From NCBI RefSeq assembly GCF_000346465.2, contig NC_034016.1:19889548-19953547 (forward strand): DNA of 64,000 bases. The letters run 5' to 3'. The position numbers were made by a program, and so were the translations under genes. Source of the DNA: Prunus persica. Its lineage: Eukaryota > Streptophyta > Magnoliopsida > Rosales > Rosaceae. The notes below the pieces were generated by a model. The model was not told the DNA's origin. It worked only from the letters and a program-made list of their open reading frames with translations, and did no database searches. Positions 1 through 12,100 of the stretch are shown here, piece by piece (the first letter of the stretch is position 1; every line of letters begins with the position of its first letter).

Positions 1-770
1 ATCTTAGTTACAATTCCTTAAATTCTTCAATCCCTTCTGAGCTTGGTTTTTGTACCAACCTCACCCACTTGGCCCTGGCTTCCAATTTCCTTCAAGGGAA
101 AATTCCACCTTCTATAGGCCAACTCAGGGAACTTCAGTACCTTTATCTTCACATGAATTCCTTGGATTCTTCAATCCCATCTGAGCTTGGTCTTTGTACC
201 AGCCTCACCTACTTGGACCTGACTTCCAATCACCTTGAAGGGAAGATTCCGCCTTCTATAGGCCAACTCAGATATATCCAGCACCTTGATCTTAGTAACA
301 ATTCCTTAAACTCTTCAATCCCTTCTGAGCTTGGTCTTTGTGCCAACCTCACCTACTTGGCCCTGGCTTCCAATCACCTTGAAGGGAAAATTCCATCCTC
401 TATAGGCCAACTCAGAGAGCTCAAGCACCTTGATCTTAGTTACAATTCCTTAAATTCTTCAATCCCTTCTGAGCTTGGTCTTTGTACCAACCTCACCTAC
501 TTGGCCCTGGCTTCCAATCACCTTGAAGGGAAAATTCCACCTTCTATAGGCCAACTCAGGGAACTTCAGTACCTTGATCTTCACATGATTTCCTTGGATT
601 CTTCAATCCCATCTGAACTTGGTCTTTGTACCAGCCTCACCTACTTGGACCTGACTTCCAATCACCTTGAAGGGAAGATTCCGCCTTCTATAGGCCAACT
701 CAGATATATCCAGCACCTTGATCTTAGTAACAATTCCTTAAACTCTTCAATCCCTTCTGAGCTTGGTTTT
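1..770 (+). repeat. 432-bp tandem duplication within the LRR coding region
   Basis: Bases from about 3 to 434 recur at 435 to about 770 with very few differences (for example CTCAGATATATCCAG near 267 and again near 699). The unit is 144 codons, that is three 48-residue double-LRR modules (SSIPSELG module plus [11 protein letters not shown] module). The frame is kept. Copy 2 ends where the sequence diverges near 770. Copy 1 may extend upstream of the window. Confidence 0.9.
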
Positions 771-2241
771 TGTTTCGGCCTCACCTACTTGGATCTTTCG
801 AGAAACCAGCTCTCTGGGTCAATTCCTCTAACACTAGGCAACCTTGCACATATTCAGAGCTTAGATCTTTCAAACAACAATCTCAATGGCTCATTCCCGA
901 CAGAGATTGCCTTCCCACTCCTGGGGAATTTTTATTTGTCTCATAATAATTTCACATACAATACTTTTGTTGGAAAATCTGACTTGTGTAGAGATGCTAG
1001 GGGCCTATCTAGAGGGTGCAATTCCAAAAAAAATAACAAGAAAGTTATAATTGGTGTCCTTGTACCTGTTTGTGGTTTATCAGTGGTTGCAACTACAATT
1101 GCTCTGATTCTTATGTTCCATAAGAAAACCAGGCGTGTTCTTAAGAAAATCCACAGTGCTCAAAACTTTGAGAATTTTGAGTCAATGATATTGCAAGAAG
1201 AAGTAAAATTTACGTTTGGGGAAGTTGTAAAGGCCATAGACGATTTTCATGAGAAGTACTGCATTGGAAGAGGAGGATTTGGAAGAGTATACAAGGCAGA
1301 GTTGCTATCAGGTCAAGTTGTGGCAGTTAAGAGGCTTAACATGTCAGACTCTAACGACATTCCAGCAATCAATCTCCAAAGTTTCGAGAATGAAATAAGA
1401 ACTTTAACAAATCTCCGACATAGGAACATCATTCAGCTATATGGGTTCTGTTCAAGGAGGGGATGCATCTTCTTGCTCTATGAATATTTAGAGAGAGGCA
1501 GCCTGGGAAAGGCATTGTATGGGGTTGAAGGGGTAACTGAACTTGGATGGGCTACAAGGGTCAAAGTTGTGAAAGGATTAGCTCATGCACTTTCTTACTT
1601 GCACCATGACTGCTCTCCACCAATTGTGCACCGTGATGTAACTGTCAACAATGTATTGCTGGAGTCAGATTTCGAAGCCCGACTTTCCGATTTTGGAACA
1701 GCAAGACTGATTAGTGCCAATTCATCCAACTGGACCCATATTGTTGGCTCATTTGGCTACATGGCGCCAGGTAACATACCAATTTAACGTTGTGCATTTT
1801 TGGATCATGTTTTGGTGGCAGAGATATGTTTTGAGACAACTTTGTTTGTTTTTCTCTTGATGTGCAGAGCTTGCATTGACAATGCGAGTCACGGATAAGT
1901 GTGATGTGTATAGCTTTGGAGTGGTGGCGCTGGAAGTTATGATGGGAAGGCACCCGGGGGATCTGCTAGAATCCCAGCTATCAAAATCATCACAATCAAT
2001 GAAGGAGGACAATGCAGAGTTGTTTTTGAAGGATTTGTTAGACCAAAGGCTGGAGGCTCCAAGCAATGAATTAGCAAGGGCAGTGGTGCTTGTGATGAGT
2101 TTAGCCTTGGCTTGTATATGTACACGTCCCGGGTCTCGACCTACAATGCTTTATGTAGCACAAAAACTATCAGCTCGTAGTCTGCCTTCCCTTCCTGAAC
2201 CATTTGGCATGCTAACCATCAACAAGCTGATGGGGATATAA
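1..2241 (+). CDS. LRR receptor-like kinase, MIK2-like, 5' end outside window
   Basis: Partial gene: the frame is open from base 3, already inside leucine-rich repeats, so the signal peptide and first LRRs lie upstream. Exon to 1770, intron 1771-1867, last exon 1868-2241; the junction restores the APE motif (GCG CCA G/AG). Visible in order: plant-type 24-residue LRRs (pattern LxxNxLxGxIPxxIGQL), a membrane segment (about 1045-1125), then a Ser/Thr kinase with glycine loop GRGGFG (~1267), VAVK lysine (~1320), HRD (~1630), DFG (~1690) and APE. The class is LRR-RLK subfamily XII/XI-like, close to MDIS1-interacting receptor-like kinase 2. These act at the plasma membrane sensing peptides or wall signals; the ligand of this one is unknown. 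The intron inside APE is shared with the kinase gene at 9103. The LRR region carries a recent 432-bp duplication. Family assignment is firm, specific orthology is not. Confidence 0.9.
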
Positions 2242-2744
2242 AAAATAAAACTAGTTGGAAAGTTTTCTGTGTGTAAGAGAAATTCTTATACTATGTATGT
2301 TAACATTAACATCTGCACCATCCATTCTAAAAAAATAAAAATCTGCACCATCCTAATTACTCATATCTAATCTTTTGATTATATGTGTGACTCATTTACT
2401 AGCAATCCTTCTTTTTTCTTTTTTTTTTTCTTTTTTTGGTGGTCAATTTATTACTAGTATGTATATGGGTGAGTTATATTATACTTTAATATTTTTTAAT
2501 ATTTTTAATTATTAATAATTTCTATGAAAACAAATTTTATTAATTTAAAATATGAGTAGATTTTTTTTCCTCATTTTCTTAACCAGACTTTTAATAGTTA
2601 TCTAAATATCTTGCTCAATTTTCTTCAAAAAAATATCTTTGGTTAATTTGGTAATTTGGGATATGAGATTTGGACTTAGGCCCAATAAACAACGGGTGTT
2701 CCAATAGCCCACTAGCCCAGAGAAGATGCTCGCCAACGGATCTA
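2242..2744. other. Intergenic spacer between the receptor kinase and CDT1
   Basis: AT-rich, with poly-T runs near 2410-2440. It must hold the 3' UTR of the upstream kinase gene and the distal promoter of CDT1. I see no coding signal. Confidence 0.6.
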
Positions 2745-2755
2745 TTTGGCGGGAA
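2745..2755 (+). promoter_or_regulatory. E2F-like site 1 upstream of CDT1
   Basis: TTTGGCGGGAA fits the plant E2F consensus TTTSSCGS. It lies about 185 bp upstream of the CDT1 ATG. A second, oppositely oriented site follows 40 bp later. Arabidopsis CDT1 is known to be under E2F control; binding here is inferred. Confidence 0.7.
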
Positions 2756-2786
2756 GCAACGGGTCACGCGAGAGTGCCAGCTCATC

Positions 2787-2795
2787 TTTCCCGCC
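2787..2795 (-). promoter_or_regulatory. E2F-like site 2 upstream of CDT1
   Basis: TTTCCCGCC (minus-strand GGCGGGAAA) is the classic E2F core, about 140 bp before the CDT1 ATG and paired with the site at 2745. Confidence 0.7.
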
Positions 2796-2930
2796 AGAGA
2801 CCCCGCTAAATACAGGAAAACCCCAAATGGCCATTGCATCTTCTTCTTCTTCTTCTCTGTGAGACTGTTAACCCGCAAAATCTCACCTTACGATCGATTC
2901 CAAATCTCGCATTTCTATTTGATCTCTGCA

Positions 2931-5900
2931 ATGAGTTCCTTAGGAACCTTCAAATCCCAGACACCCAGAAGCCGAGAAAAGAAAGCCCTAAACCCAAAGC
3001 CCCAAATCTTAGGCAATGAGACACTGAGCACCAAAACCCCTCAGAAATCCGAAAAATTCTCTGGACGAGCCCGAAACGGCAACGTCGCGCTCTCCATCGG
3101 CGACATCAGAAGAGCCGCCACCAAAAGCCTCAGCGAGTCGAGCCAGAAGCGACGGGCGGACCAGATCGATTCTTGGCCAGACGAAAGCCCAAAGAAGAAA
3201 CTCGTCGGCCGCTCCGAGAAGCTACCGGAAAAGTAAGCTTTTGTAAATCTCAGTTGTCTGTTATATTTACGTGATCTGCTCCTGCATTTCTAGGTTGATT
3301 TTGATTTCTTCGATTTCTGGGTTGGCTTATTTCTTCTTTTTGTTTCTTGTTTGCAGATATGAAATATTGAGTGAGTTTTTGAATGGCTTGGACACTTCGA
3401 TTCGGTTGTTGCGGTTGAGGGGTTTGAAGCCCAGTTTTACCAATATTTGCCCCCAAATCGAGTGTTTGACGGATAGGTATACTTCAAAAAATAAATAAAA
3501 TTTTCTTTTTAATTGATTGTTTGGTTGCTGAAGAAATGAAATTAGGCTATTATAGAAATTGATCGTCTCTTTATCTCGGTTTTTAGGAGGTTTACATGTG
3601 GTCACTTGGCTCAGCTGAAGTTTGTTTTACCTGAGGTGATTGAGATAAAGAAAGTTCTTGTTAAGGATGAGAGAACCAGTTGTCTGAAGCCTGATCTTCA
3701 TGTCACCATCAATGTTGATGCACTAGAGAGTGATGGCAAGGCGAAATCTGAAGGTGGTGGGAGTATGCATTTGAGGAAGACGTTCCGCAAACGGCTTGCA
3801 GATATTTCAAAATCCCATCCTGAGGTACCAATACTCAGTTTCTGATACAACATTACTAATATGGTTTAATTTCTAAAGTATTCTTTGTTATTAAATTGAT
3901 CTGGAATCTGGAAAGTTATTGGTGTTCTGGCATGACTTTGAGCGTGCAGAGGCTTTAAAGGACACGAGGATTTAGAATATAATACTGTATTAATTGATGT
4001 AACAGAAATAACTATATGCACATGGTTTCGTTTATTTAGTTTTTTCAAAAAGGTATTCTTGCAGTTGGGTTCCTGTATTCAAAAAGGTTTTATGAATATC
4101 AAGTTAGATTATGGTCCTGTACTTGGGACTTCAACGTTTTATTTTTATTAATTTAACAATTTATTTTTTGAACTATTAATAGCATGTAGTCTAAAAGTGC
4201 TTAACATGCTTTCAGGATTATGAAATTCCAGAAGAAACTTTGCCTCAGCCATTCGATATTAGGAAGCAAGATATGCAATCAGATACAGGCAAGCTTCCCT
4301 TTTCATCATCTCCTGGTGACATATTGACTGATGTACACACAGTTGAGCAGCCAGCAGTGTCAACAAGCTGCCTTCAGGGTGATGAAGTTCCAGAATCAAA
4401 CCTCAATACAGTTTGCTCTGTTGGGGAAAGGAGTACTTGTGCTTCATTGTATGGCCAAGTGCCTGTAACTCCAACCAAAGGCATAGACCCCATAGAAAAT
4501 GACGATAGGTTGCCCACACAAAGTGATAGCATTCAGTCAACTCCAGCAAAGCTTGCTTCAACTCCAGCTAGGTTGATGGCTGACACGCCTGCATTGCACC
4601 GACCAAAGCGATGTTATATGAGCCCTGATGATAATTCTACTAGCTCACCAAACAAGTTGGTTAGGCGTCCTCCACGCTCCAGGTCTTTGAAATTTGACAC
4701 TCCTGTGAAGAATAAAAATGTTGAGGATGAAATTCCTGATATGGGCGGTGCATCAATTGATACTGACAGCCACGATATTCTTCCAGAGGATCTTTTGCAA
4801 TCGGTATGTCTATCATGAATTCTCCAAAAAAATTTCCCTTATTGAGCATGCCTTCTATGTCTAGAATTCTGTGAAAGCTGTTGGAGCTTACTAATTCCAT
4901 CGTACCTTAATCCACCTGCATAAAAGTTTCATCTTTTTTTTTTTTTTTTTTTTAGTCTCAAATGAAATGTCCAAAAGGAGCAGATTACATTTAAATGTAG
5001 ACTGGACGTATGCCATCATCATTTGGTGCTTTTACCATTAATTATGGCAGCATGTGTTCGGAACAATGTGCATACATTGCAAGAAAGCTTTCTTACTTCT
5101 GCCAAAATGGTGTAGCATATTTAAACAAATATTTCCTGAATCCAGCCCACAATGTGTTCTTGTGCTCACTGTTTGTGTTTAACACAGATGCATTTAATTT
5201 TGCTCAATTTAGTCCTGAAAGTTATTGGGAACCATGTTATAGTTGAAACTCTTATGTGGTTGGAAATGTACTTCAGTCTCAATCTTCAATCCTGCTTATT
5301 CCATGTCTTTACATGTACTACCTGAACTTGAACATAATGAACTGTAATTCTGAGAAGAATATATCTTTCTGCAGATTAGAGAAAAGGAGAGGAAGGCAAT
5401 AGAGGAGCAAAATCCAGCCATCTCAGAAGCGAAGAGGCGGCGCCAGATGATTTCCAGCCTGCCTAAGCTCTTCAATATGATTCATTTCCTATTGCAGTCT
5501 ATGAACCGTTCCGTTATCACAAAAGAGGAGCTTGTTCACAAGCTAATCTGGACCAATTTTGATATTGTTGACAGAAGTAAGTCTTTGAATAAAAGCCTGT
5601 AATATTTCTATGAAAGCTCATGGTAAGCCTAACTCTTTCTTTCTTCTTTTCACAGAGGAAGTTCAAGAGCAGCTAAAATTGTTGCTAGAGCTGGTTCCTG
5701 ATTGGATTTCTGAGAAACAGTTATCATCTGAAGCTGATTTGATTATGATCCAGTGAGTTTTCTCTATAGTTAGAAGTACAAATCATGCGCTTCTAGTGCA
5801 GATGTATTTATCTTCTATTAAAAGGATAAACACTTGATAAAATTGTCTGATGTCATTACTTATGGTCTCTTGCAGCATTAATAAAATGTCAGATCCCGAG

Positions 5901-5933
5901 TCCATACGTGCAAGGCTTGAGGAAGCAAAGTGA
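2931..5933 (+). CDS. CDT1: CDT1-like DNA replication licensing factor
   Basis: Seven exons: 2931-3232, 3357-3476, 3587-3824, 4216-4803, 5375-5576, 5656-5752, 5876-5933. All junctions keep frame, giving 534 residues (Arabidopsis CDT1a is about 570). The start is the first ATG of the exon-1 frame close to the coding core. The N-terminus is basic, Ser/Thr-Pro rich and probably disordered. Exons 2-3 encode the conserved geminin/MCM-binding core (KYEILSEFLNGLD, then FTNICPQIE and GHLAQLKFVLPE). Exon 4 is a long SP/TP-rich linker (STPAKL, STPARL) likely to be CDK-phosphorylated. Exons 5-7 form the C-terminal winged-helix region that binds MCM2-7. CDT1 loads the MCM helicase at origins in G1, in the nucleus. 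Two E2F-like sites sit upstream. The last exon and 3' UTR are duplicated downstream at about 6609-7230. Confidence 0.92.
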
Positions 5934-6469
5934 GCTAGAGAATGCTAGAATTTTTGAAGTTGTACGAGAAGCATATTTAGAGATGTTGTACAATTTTCCC
6001 ATTTCATTGGGCATCTTAGTGTTGGTTTATTATTGTTGATGTAAAGGACATCTGGGTGGCATAATCATGTAGGTAGAACGAAGGCCTTCTCCAAGAATGT
6101 TATTTACCAACAAGATTGTATAAATATCTATTTCTTTCCTTCCTGTCGTTTTTAGTTTTCTGTGTCGTTTGAAATAATGCTGAAATCTCTAAGCAACATA
6201 CAAAAATGTGTACTCTCATCTCTAGTCAACTTCAAGCCTACAGGGTTTTTTACTTTTCTTGTCCACCGTGAAGGGAAGATATCAAATGAGGCAAATAATT
6301 GAAGCCTTTTTATATGGATCCTAAAAGATAATGTTCTTCTTTGCTCAAAATAAAAGGTAACTTCGATTACAAGTTAACTTCAAGCCTATTATACCCCATA
6401 TTTAAATCAAAACAAACAAAAAATAATAATTAATGCCAGAGAGATTATTGAACTCTCTATAAAAGGCAC

Positions 6470-6775
6470 AGTTTTTTTTCTTAAACCCTAAAAAAGATTG
6501 TCTTCTCTTCTCTCCCCATCGCTCAAGAAACAAGGATGAAAAACTTGTCGGAAAGCTCTGAACCAGAGAACAACAGCAATGCTGGCCCAAGTGATAAAAT
6601 TGCAGAGTCCATAAAATTGTGTGATGTTTATTACTTATCGTCTCTTGCAGCATTAATAAAATGTCGATCGCGAGTCAATACGTGCAGCTAGAGAATGCTA
6701 GAATTTTTGAAGTTTACTTGTACGAGAAGCATATGTAGAAGATGGTGTACAATTTTCCCATCTCATTAGGCATCC
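6470..6775 (+). pseudogene. Chimeric relic: small-gene exon 1 joined to duplicated CDT1 tail
   Basis: The left part (about 6480-6600) is a diverged copy of the 5' UTR and first exon of the small gene seen on the minus strand at 23748 and 28419; its ATG is at 6536 and it starts MKNLSESSEPENN. At about 6609 the sequence switches to the end of CDT1 intron 6, the final CDT1 exon and the CDT1 3' UTR (compare 5838-6015). The CDT1 exon copy carries substitutions and a deletion. Read straight through from 6536, the frame gives about 51 codons before a stop, so a short chimeric peptide is possible, but nothing shows it is expressed. Best read as a duplication/recombination scar. Confidence 0.7.
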
Positions 6776-7212
6776 ATCCATTTCCTTCCATTTGCTATGA
6801 ATCTTCTCTCATCAAACCTGTTGTACCAGCTTTCAATTTCTCACTAAAAAAAATATCTTAATGCTGAGGAATCTAGTCAAAAAAAGGCTGCTCTAACTGT
6901 GTATGTGTAAAATATTTTACAAGAAAAAGAATACATATTTTTATAAAGTCAATAGGGTTTTTCTAATTTTCTCCAGCGTGAAGATATCAAATCAAGGAAA
7001 TTAATTGAAGACAATATTTTTCAACTTCAAGTATTGAAATGAGACTTGTGATATAGATAGACTAGCAATTGGAAGATAATATATTCATTAAAAACAATAA
7101 GCATCTCCATCTTTCAATTGTAACAAAAATAAATCATTAATACTTCATAAGAAAATTGAACTCTATAAGCCTATTACACCCATATTTAATACAAATTACA
7201 AAAATAAAAATA
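6776..7212. repeat. Diverged duplicate of CDT1 downstream sequence
   Basis: Segments here resemble the CDT1 downstream flank. The stretch near 6955-7010 (GTGAAGATATCAAAT) matches about 6270-6300, and 7150-7200 (AAGCCTATTACACCCATATT) matches about 6383-6402. This shows the whole CDT1 3' flank was duplicated, not only the last exon. There is no gene in it. Confidence 0.6.
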
Positions 7213-7590
7213 AAAAAAACCCTCCATCCACAGGACCTACAAGGAAAGGTTGGACTTTTCAAACACCCCACCCAACCTTTGGTGGGGAAGCTTGAAAAGA
7301 TGTTCACCCACTAAGCAAAATAGTACACGGTCAAAGGAGAGATTATAACCAATTCAATATATTCTTTAATGCATTTTCTGCATGCCATTGTTTCTCTTCA
7401 AAACTTTTTCAGAGAACTAAAAAAAAGCTCTGAATTCAATTAGTTCTGTTCCAAGAGCATGAAGAAATCAGAGAGACTTATTTGTTTTGTTCTTCTGTTC
7501 TGTCTTCTTGAAGCAATCCATGCACAAACTGAAGCAGAAGCTCTGCTAAACTGGAAAATCAGTTTAAGCTCTTCTGTTCTGTCTTCTTGA
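7213..7590 (+). pseudogene. Truncated 5' copy of the receptor kinase at 9103
   Basis: About 375 bp (proximal promoter, 5' UTR and first 36 codons) match 8868-9212 almost exactly. The ATG is at 7459. The frame encodes the same signal peptide and LRR N-cap start as the full gene ([10 protein letters not shown]...WKISL), then diverges into SSSVLSS and stops at 7588-7590, total 43 residues. The divergent tail repeats the signal-peptide-coding words TTCTGTTCTGTCTTCTTGA out of frame, which suggests slippage or repair at the breakpoint. With its promoter retained, it could encode a tiny secreted peptide, but a relic is the simpler reading. Confidence 0.8.
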
Positions 7591-8407
7591 CATTTTAGTT
7601 GAAATGAATTGCTTTAACCCTTATGGCATGTTTACTTATAAAGAATGGGTATTGGAATGATTCAAATTCCTACTTTTTTTGTGTTTACTAACACATGGAA
7701 TGATTTCAATTCATGACTTCCCATGCGTTTACTAACACATAAGGAATAAAAGATTATGTGGGTTCCACATTAAAATTCATAATCGAATGCCCTCAAAATT
7801 GGAAATGAAATCAACTAGGAGGGAGTAGTTGATCCGATTCTCATACCTTGATTACCCCATCTAAATTCCCTGATTCATGACGTCTCCCATCCTTGGTAAG
7901 TAAAAATTAAATTGATGGTCAAAATGTGAGGAACGACTCAATTGGAACGAATTAGAAAGTTGGATAATTTAATTTCCTTTAAAAAAATGTTTTGGGACTT
8001 AATTGAAACTCGGATACAAGTTTAAGGACCACTGAAGTTAAAAACCCCTTTTTTAAATATTTTTGGTTACTTAGGCACCTTGGAAATGTTCTAATTTACT
8101 GTCTAATAATTGTTGCATATGATGGGTGCTTGAATTCATAAGTAGAAGATATTGGTATATGACTATATGTGGGTACAATATTTGGTTAACTTAGGCAATT
8201 TCCTAAGATTTGCTGACGTTGACTATGGTGATTAGAAATGACTAAGGCAATTTCTCTTTCATTTGTAGATTTGAAGTTGACTGCTTGATAACAATTGTGA
8301 ATATTTTTCTGAGTCTTCACATACGGGCTAGACTTTTATTCAGTTTGGAATAATGGCTGGGCCATGCTTAACTTCCTCAGCTCACTCATAATATATAATG
8401 GGAGCTA
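7591..8407. other. Insert between duplicated promoter copies; TE-like fragment
   Basis: No coding signal. Between about 7626 and 7790 there are imperfect repeats of GTTTACTAACACAT with GGAATGATT words, a look common in short non-autonomous DNA transposons. I could not define ends or target-site duplications. Confidence 0.4.
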
Positions 8408-8812
8408 ATTTCCTCACTTTCATTTTCTCCATTTATATTCTCTTTCGCTTTTTAATATTTTTTAATCAATTTTGTTCTTTTTCTTTCCTATTCTATCCTT
8501 ACCCTACATTAATTTCTTTTTTACTTCACTTTTATATTTTTTTTTATACTTAATTTTCTAACTTACGCTCCATTTTCAGTATTAAATGGAAAAAAAAAAA
8601 CTTAATTTCTTACTGAATTAAAAGAAAAAAATAACTTTAAATGGAGTACAAGTTGGAAAATTAAGTATAAAGAAAAAGAACTAATATAAAAGTGAAGTAA
8701 AAAGAAATTAATGTAGAGTTAGGGTAGAATAGGAAAGAGAATGGCCAAAATTAATTAAAAAGTATTAAAAAGCAAAAGGGAGTGTAAATGAAGAAAGGTA
8801 GAGTGGGGAAAT
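8408..8812. repeat. Long foldback (inverted repeat), MITE-like
   Basis: The left arm (8408 to about 8590) and right arm (about 8640-8812) are reverse complements with scattered mismatches. For example CTTTTTAATATTTTTTAA near 8448 pairs with the TTAAAAAGTATTAAAAAGC region near 8757, and TACTTCACTTTTATAT pairs with ATATAAAAGTGAAGTA near 8685. The loop is about 50 bp. It lies about 290-690 bp upstream of the kinase ATG at 9103. A transcript would form a long hairpin. Confidence 0.8.
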
Positions 8813-9102
8813 ATATCCCTGTATATTTTCTCAGTTTGGATACTGCAAGAAGACGCCCCACCCAACCTCCATCCACAGGACCTACAAGGAAAGGCTGGAC
8901 TTTTCAAACACCCCACCCAACCTTTGGTGGGGAAGCTTGAAAAGATGTTCGCACATTAAGCAAAATAGTAAACGGTCAAAGAAGAGATAATAACCAATTC
9001 AATATATTCTTTAATGCATTTTCTGCATGCCATTGTTTCCTTCAAATCTTGTTCAGAGAACAAAAAAAAAGCTCTGAATTCAATTAGTTCTGTTCCAAGA
9101 GC

Positions 9103-12100
9103 ATGAAGAAATCAGAGAGACTTATTTGTTTTGTTCTTCTGTTCTGTCTTCTTGAAGCAATCCATGCACAAACTGAAGCAGAAGCTCTGCTAAACTGGAA
9201 AATCAGTTTAAGGTCTTCTTCTTTAACATCATGGACTCTCACTAGCAGCAGAAGCAGTCCTTGCAACTGGACTGGAATTCAGTGCAATGAAGCTGGCAGC
9301 ATTGTTGAAATAAATTTGGTGGATTCAGGCCTTGATGGAACACTCAACAGGTTCGACTTCTCTGCCTTTCCTAATCTCTCTTCCCTCAATCTCAATTACA
9401 ACAATCTTGTGGGAGAAATCCCAGTTGGGATTGGGAATGCAACAAAGCTCACTTTACTTGATCTGGGAAGTAACAACTTCACAAACCCGATTCCCCCGGA
9501 GATCGGGAACCTCTCAGAACTCCAAGTTCTTCTTCTCTACAACAATTCATTCACAGGTCAAATCCCATATCAACTTAGCAACCTACAAAAAGTTTGGAAT
9601 CTCAGTTTAGGAGCAAACTATTTAGAGAATCCTGATAATGTTCAGTTTAAGGGGATGGCATCTTTAACAGACCTTTGGCTCTACTATAACAATTTGGTGG
9701 AGGTTCCCTCATTTGTGTCAGAATGTCCAAAGCTAATATCTCTAGATTTGTCCCTCAATCTGATCACAGGTCAGGTTCCAGTGCAACTACTGACAGGTCT
9801 TAAGAACCTTGAGTACCTAAACCTGACCCAGAATTCATTTGAGGGACAAATTCCTGCAGGTATTAAGAATTTTTCTAAACTTCGACACCTGAGGTTGGGA
9901 ATAAACATGCTGAATGGTACTATACCAGATGAAATTGGGTTCTTGTTGAACCTCGAAGTGCTTGAACTGCAAGAAAATTTGTTCCAGGGACCAATACCAT
10001 CCTCAATAGGAAATCTGCAGATGCTTCAGAATTTGAATCTTCATAGTGCAGGCCTGAATTCCAGCATCCCGAAAGAACTTAGTTCCTGTGTGAACCTTAC
10101 TTTTCTTGATCTATCCAAAAACAACCTTACTGGTTCTTTGCCTCTTTCCATGGCCTTCTTAACAATGATCAAACAGCTGGCAATTTCAGATAATCAGTTA
10201 TCTGGTGAACTCCATTCATCCCTTTTATTGAATTGGACAGAACTCGTTTCGTTGCAACTCCCAAATAACAAACTGTCTGGAGTCATTCCTCATGAAATTG
10301 GTTCACTCCAAAAGCTCAATTATCTCTATCTTTATGAAAACCAGTTTTCAGGTCTCTTGCCTCCAGAAATAGGAAATTTGTCAAATTTGTTAGAGCTTCA
10401 AATGTCCACCAATTCTTTCACCGGTACCATCCCTTCAACCATTGGAAATTTATCCAAGCTTGTCAAATTAGGCCTTTATGGAAACCAGCTCAGTGGAAAC
10501 CTTCCTCCTGAAATAGGAAGGATGGAAAACTTAGAAGAACTGGACTTCAGCTTCAACAAGTTGGAGGGATCTTTGCCTTCATCAATAACCAGCTTGCAAA
10601 AAATTACCATATTCTATGTTACATCTAACAACTTGTCAGGAAGCATTCCTCAAGATTTTGGTCCCACTCTTTTGAGAAATGTGAGTTTCTCCACAAACAA
10701 TTTCTCAGGAAAGCTTCCTCCTGGAATTTGTAATGGAGGGAACCTTGTTTACATAGCAGCCAACTATAACAAACTAGTGGGACCTATTCCAGGAAGTCTT
10801 AGGAACTGTACAGGATTGAACCGAGTCCGGCTGGAGCAGAACCTTCTCAATGGAAATGTCACAGATGCATTTGGCGTATACCCGAATCTGGAATTTATTG
10901 ACTTGGGATATAACCAACTCTATGGTGTTTTGTCATCCAACTGGGAAAAATGTACAAATCTCTCAGACTTCCGGATACCTTCCAACATGATATCAGGTAA
11001 CATCCCACCAGGGCTGGGAAAACTGCCAAATATGCAAAATCTCGACCTTTCTGATAATCAACTTACTGGGAGAATCCCCGTGGAGCTATTCGGTCCCTCT
11101 TCGCTTCTACTCAAACTTAATGTGAGCAACAATCAGCTTTCAGATGGGATACCAGCAAAAATTGGAGCATTGGTAAAGCTGCAGTACTTGGATTTTTCAG
11201 CAAACAATTTAAGTGGACCAATACCAGAAGAGCTTGGGAACTGCCAGGAACTTTTATACTTGCAGCTGAGTAGAAATAGACTAAATGGCACAATGCCATT
11301 TCAGCTAGGAAATCTTTTGGCGTTGCAGTATCTCCTAGACCTCAGTCAAAATTCAATCACAGGAAAGATAACCCCACAAATTGGGAATTTAATAAAATTA
11401 GAAATATTGAATCTTTCTCACAATCATCTCTCTGGTTCAATACCTAATGGTCTTCAGTATCTACAAAGTCTTCAAGATGTTGACGTGTCATATAATAATC
11501 TTGAAGGTCCTCTCCCCGAGAATCAGGCATTTCGAAAAGCTCCAGCAAAGTCAGTGGCAGGCAACCCTGGTCTGTGTGGAGAGAAGAGACAAGGACTGAG
11601 CCCCTGCAATGCAGAGTCTTCAACAAAAAACCAAGACAAAAACAACAGAAGGAAATTGATTATTGCCATAGCTACGTCAGTGGCTGCTTTAGCCCTTCTA
11701 TTAACTTTGGTTGGGGTTTACATTATGTTATGTCGTCGATCAAGGGCTAATCAACATAAAAAGGACAATAATATAGAAGGAAGATCCACATTTTCTGTAT
11801 GGAATTACATGAAGAGAGTTGATTTTAAAGACATAGTTGCTGTTACAGAGAATTTCAATGACAATTATTGCATAGGAAGGGGTGGACAAGGAAGCGTGTA
11901 CAAAGCAACGCTACCTACAGGTGACATCTTTGCTGTGAAGCGTTTTCAACCATTTGATGAAAGTGAAAATCCCAAGGAAAACCAGATGAAGAACTTCATG
12001 GCTGAAATGCATGCACTCACTGAAATCCGACACCGAAATATTATCAAACTGTATGGATTCAGCTCCTACAATGGCTCCATGTATTTCGTGTACGAGTATG

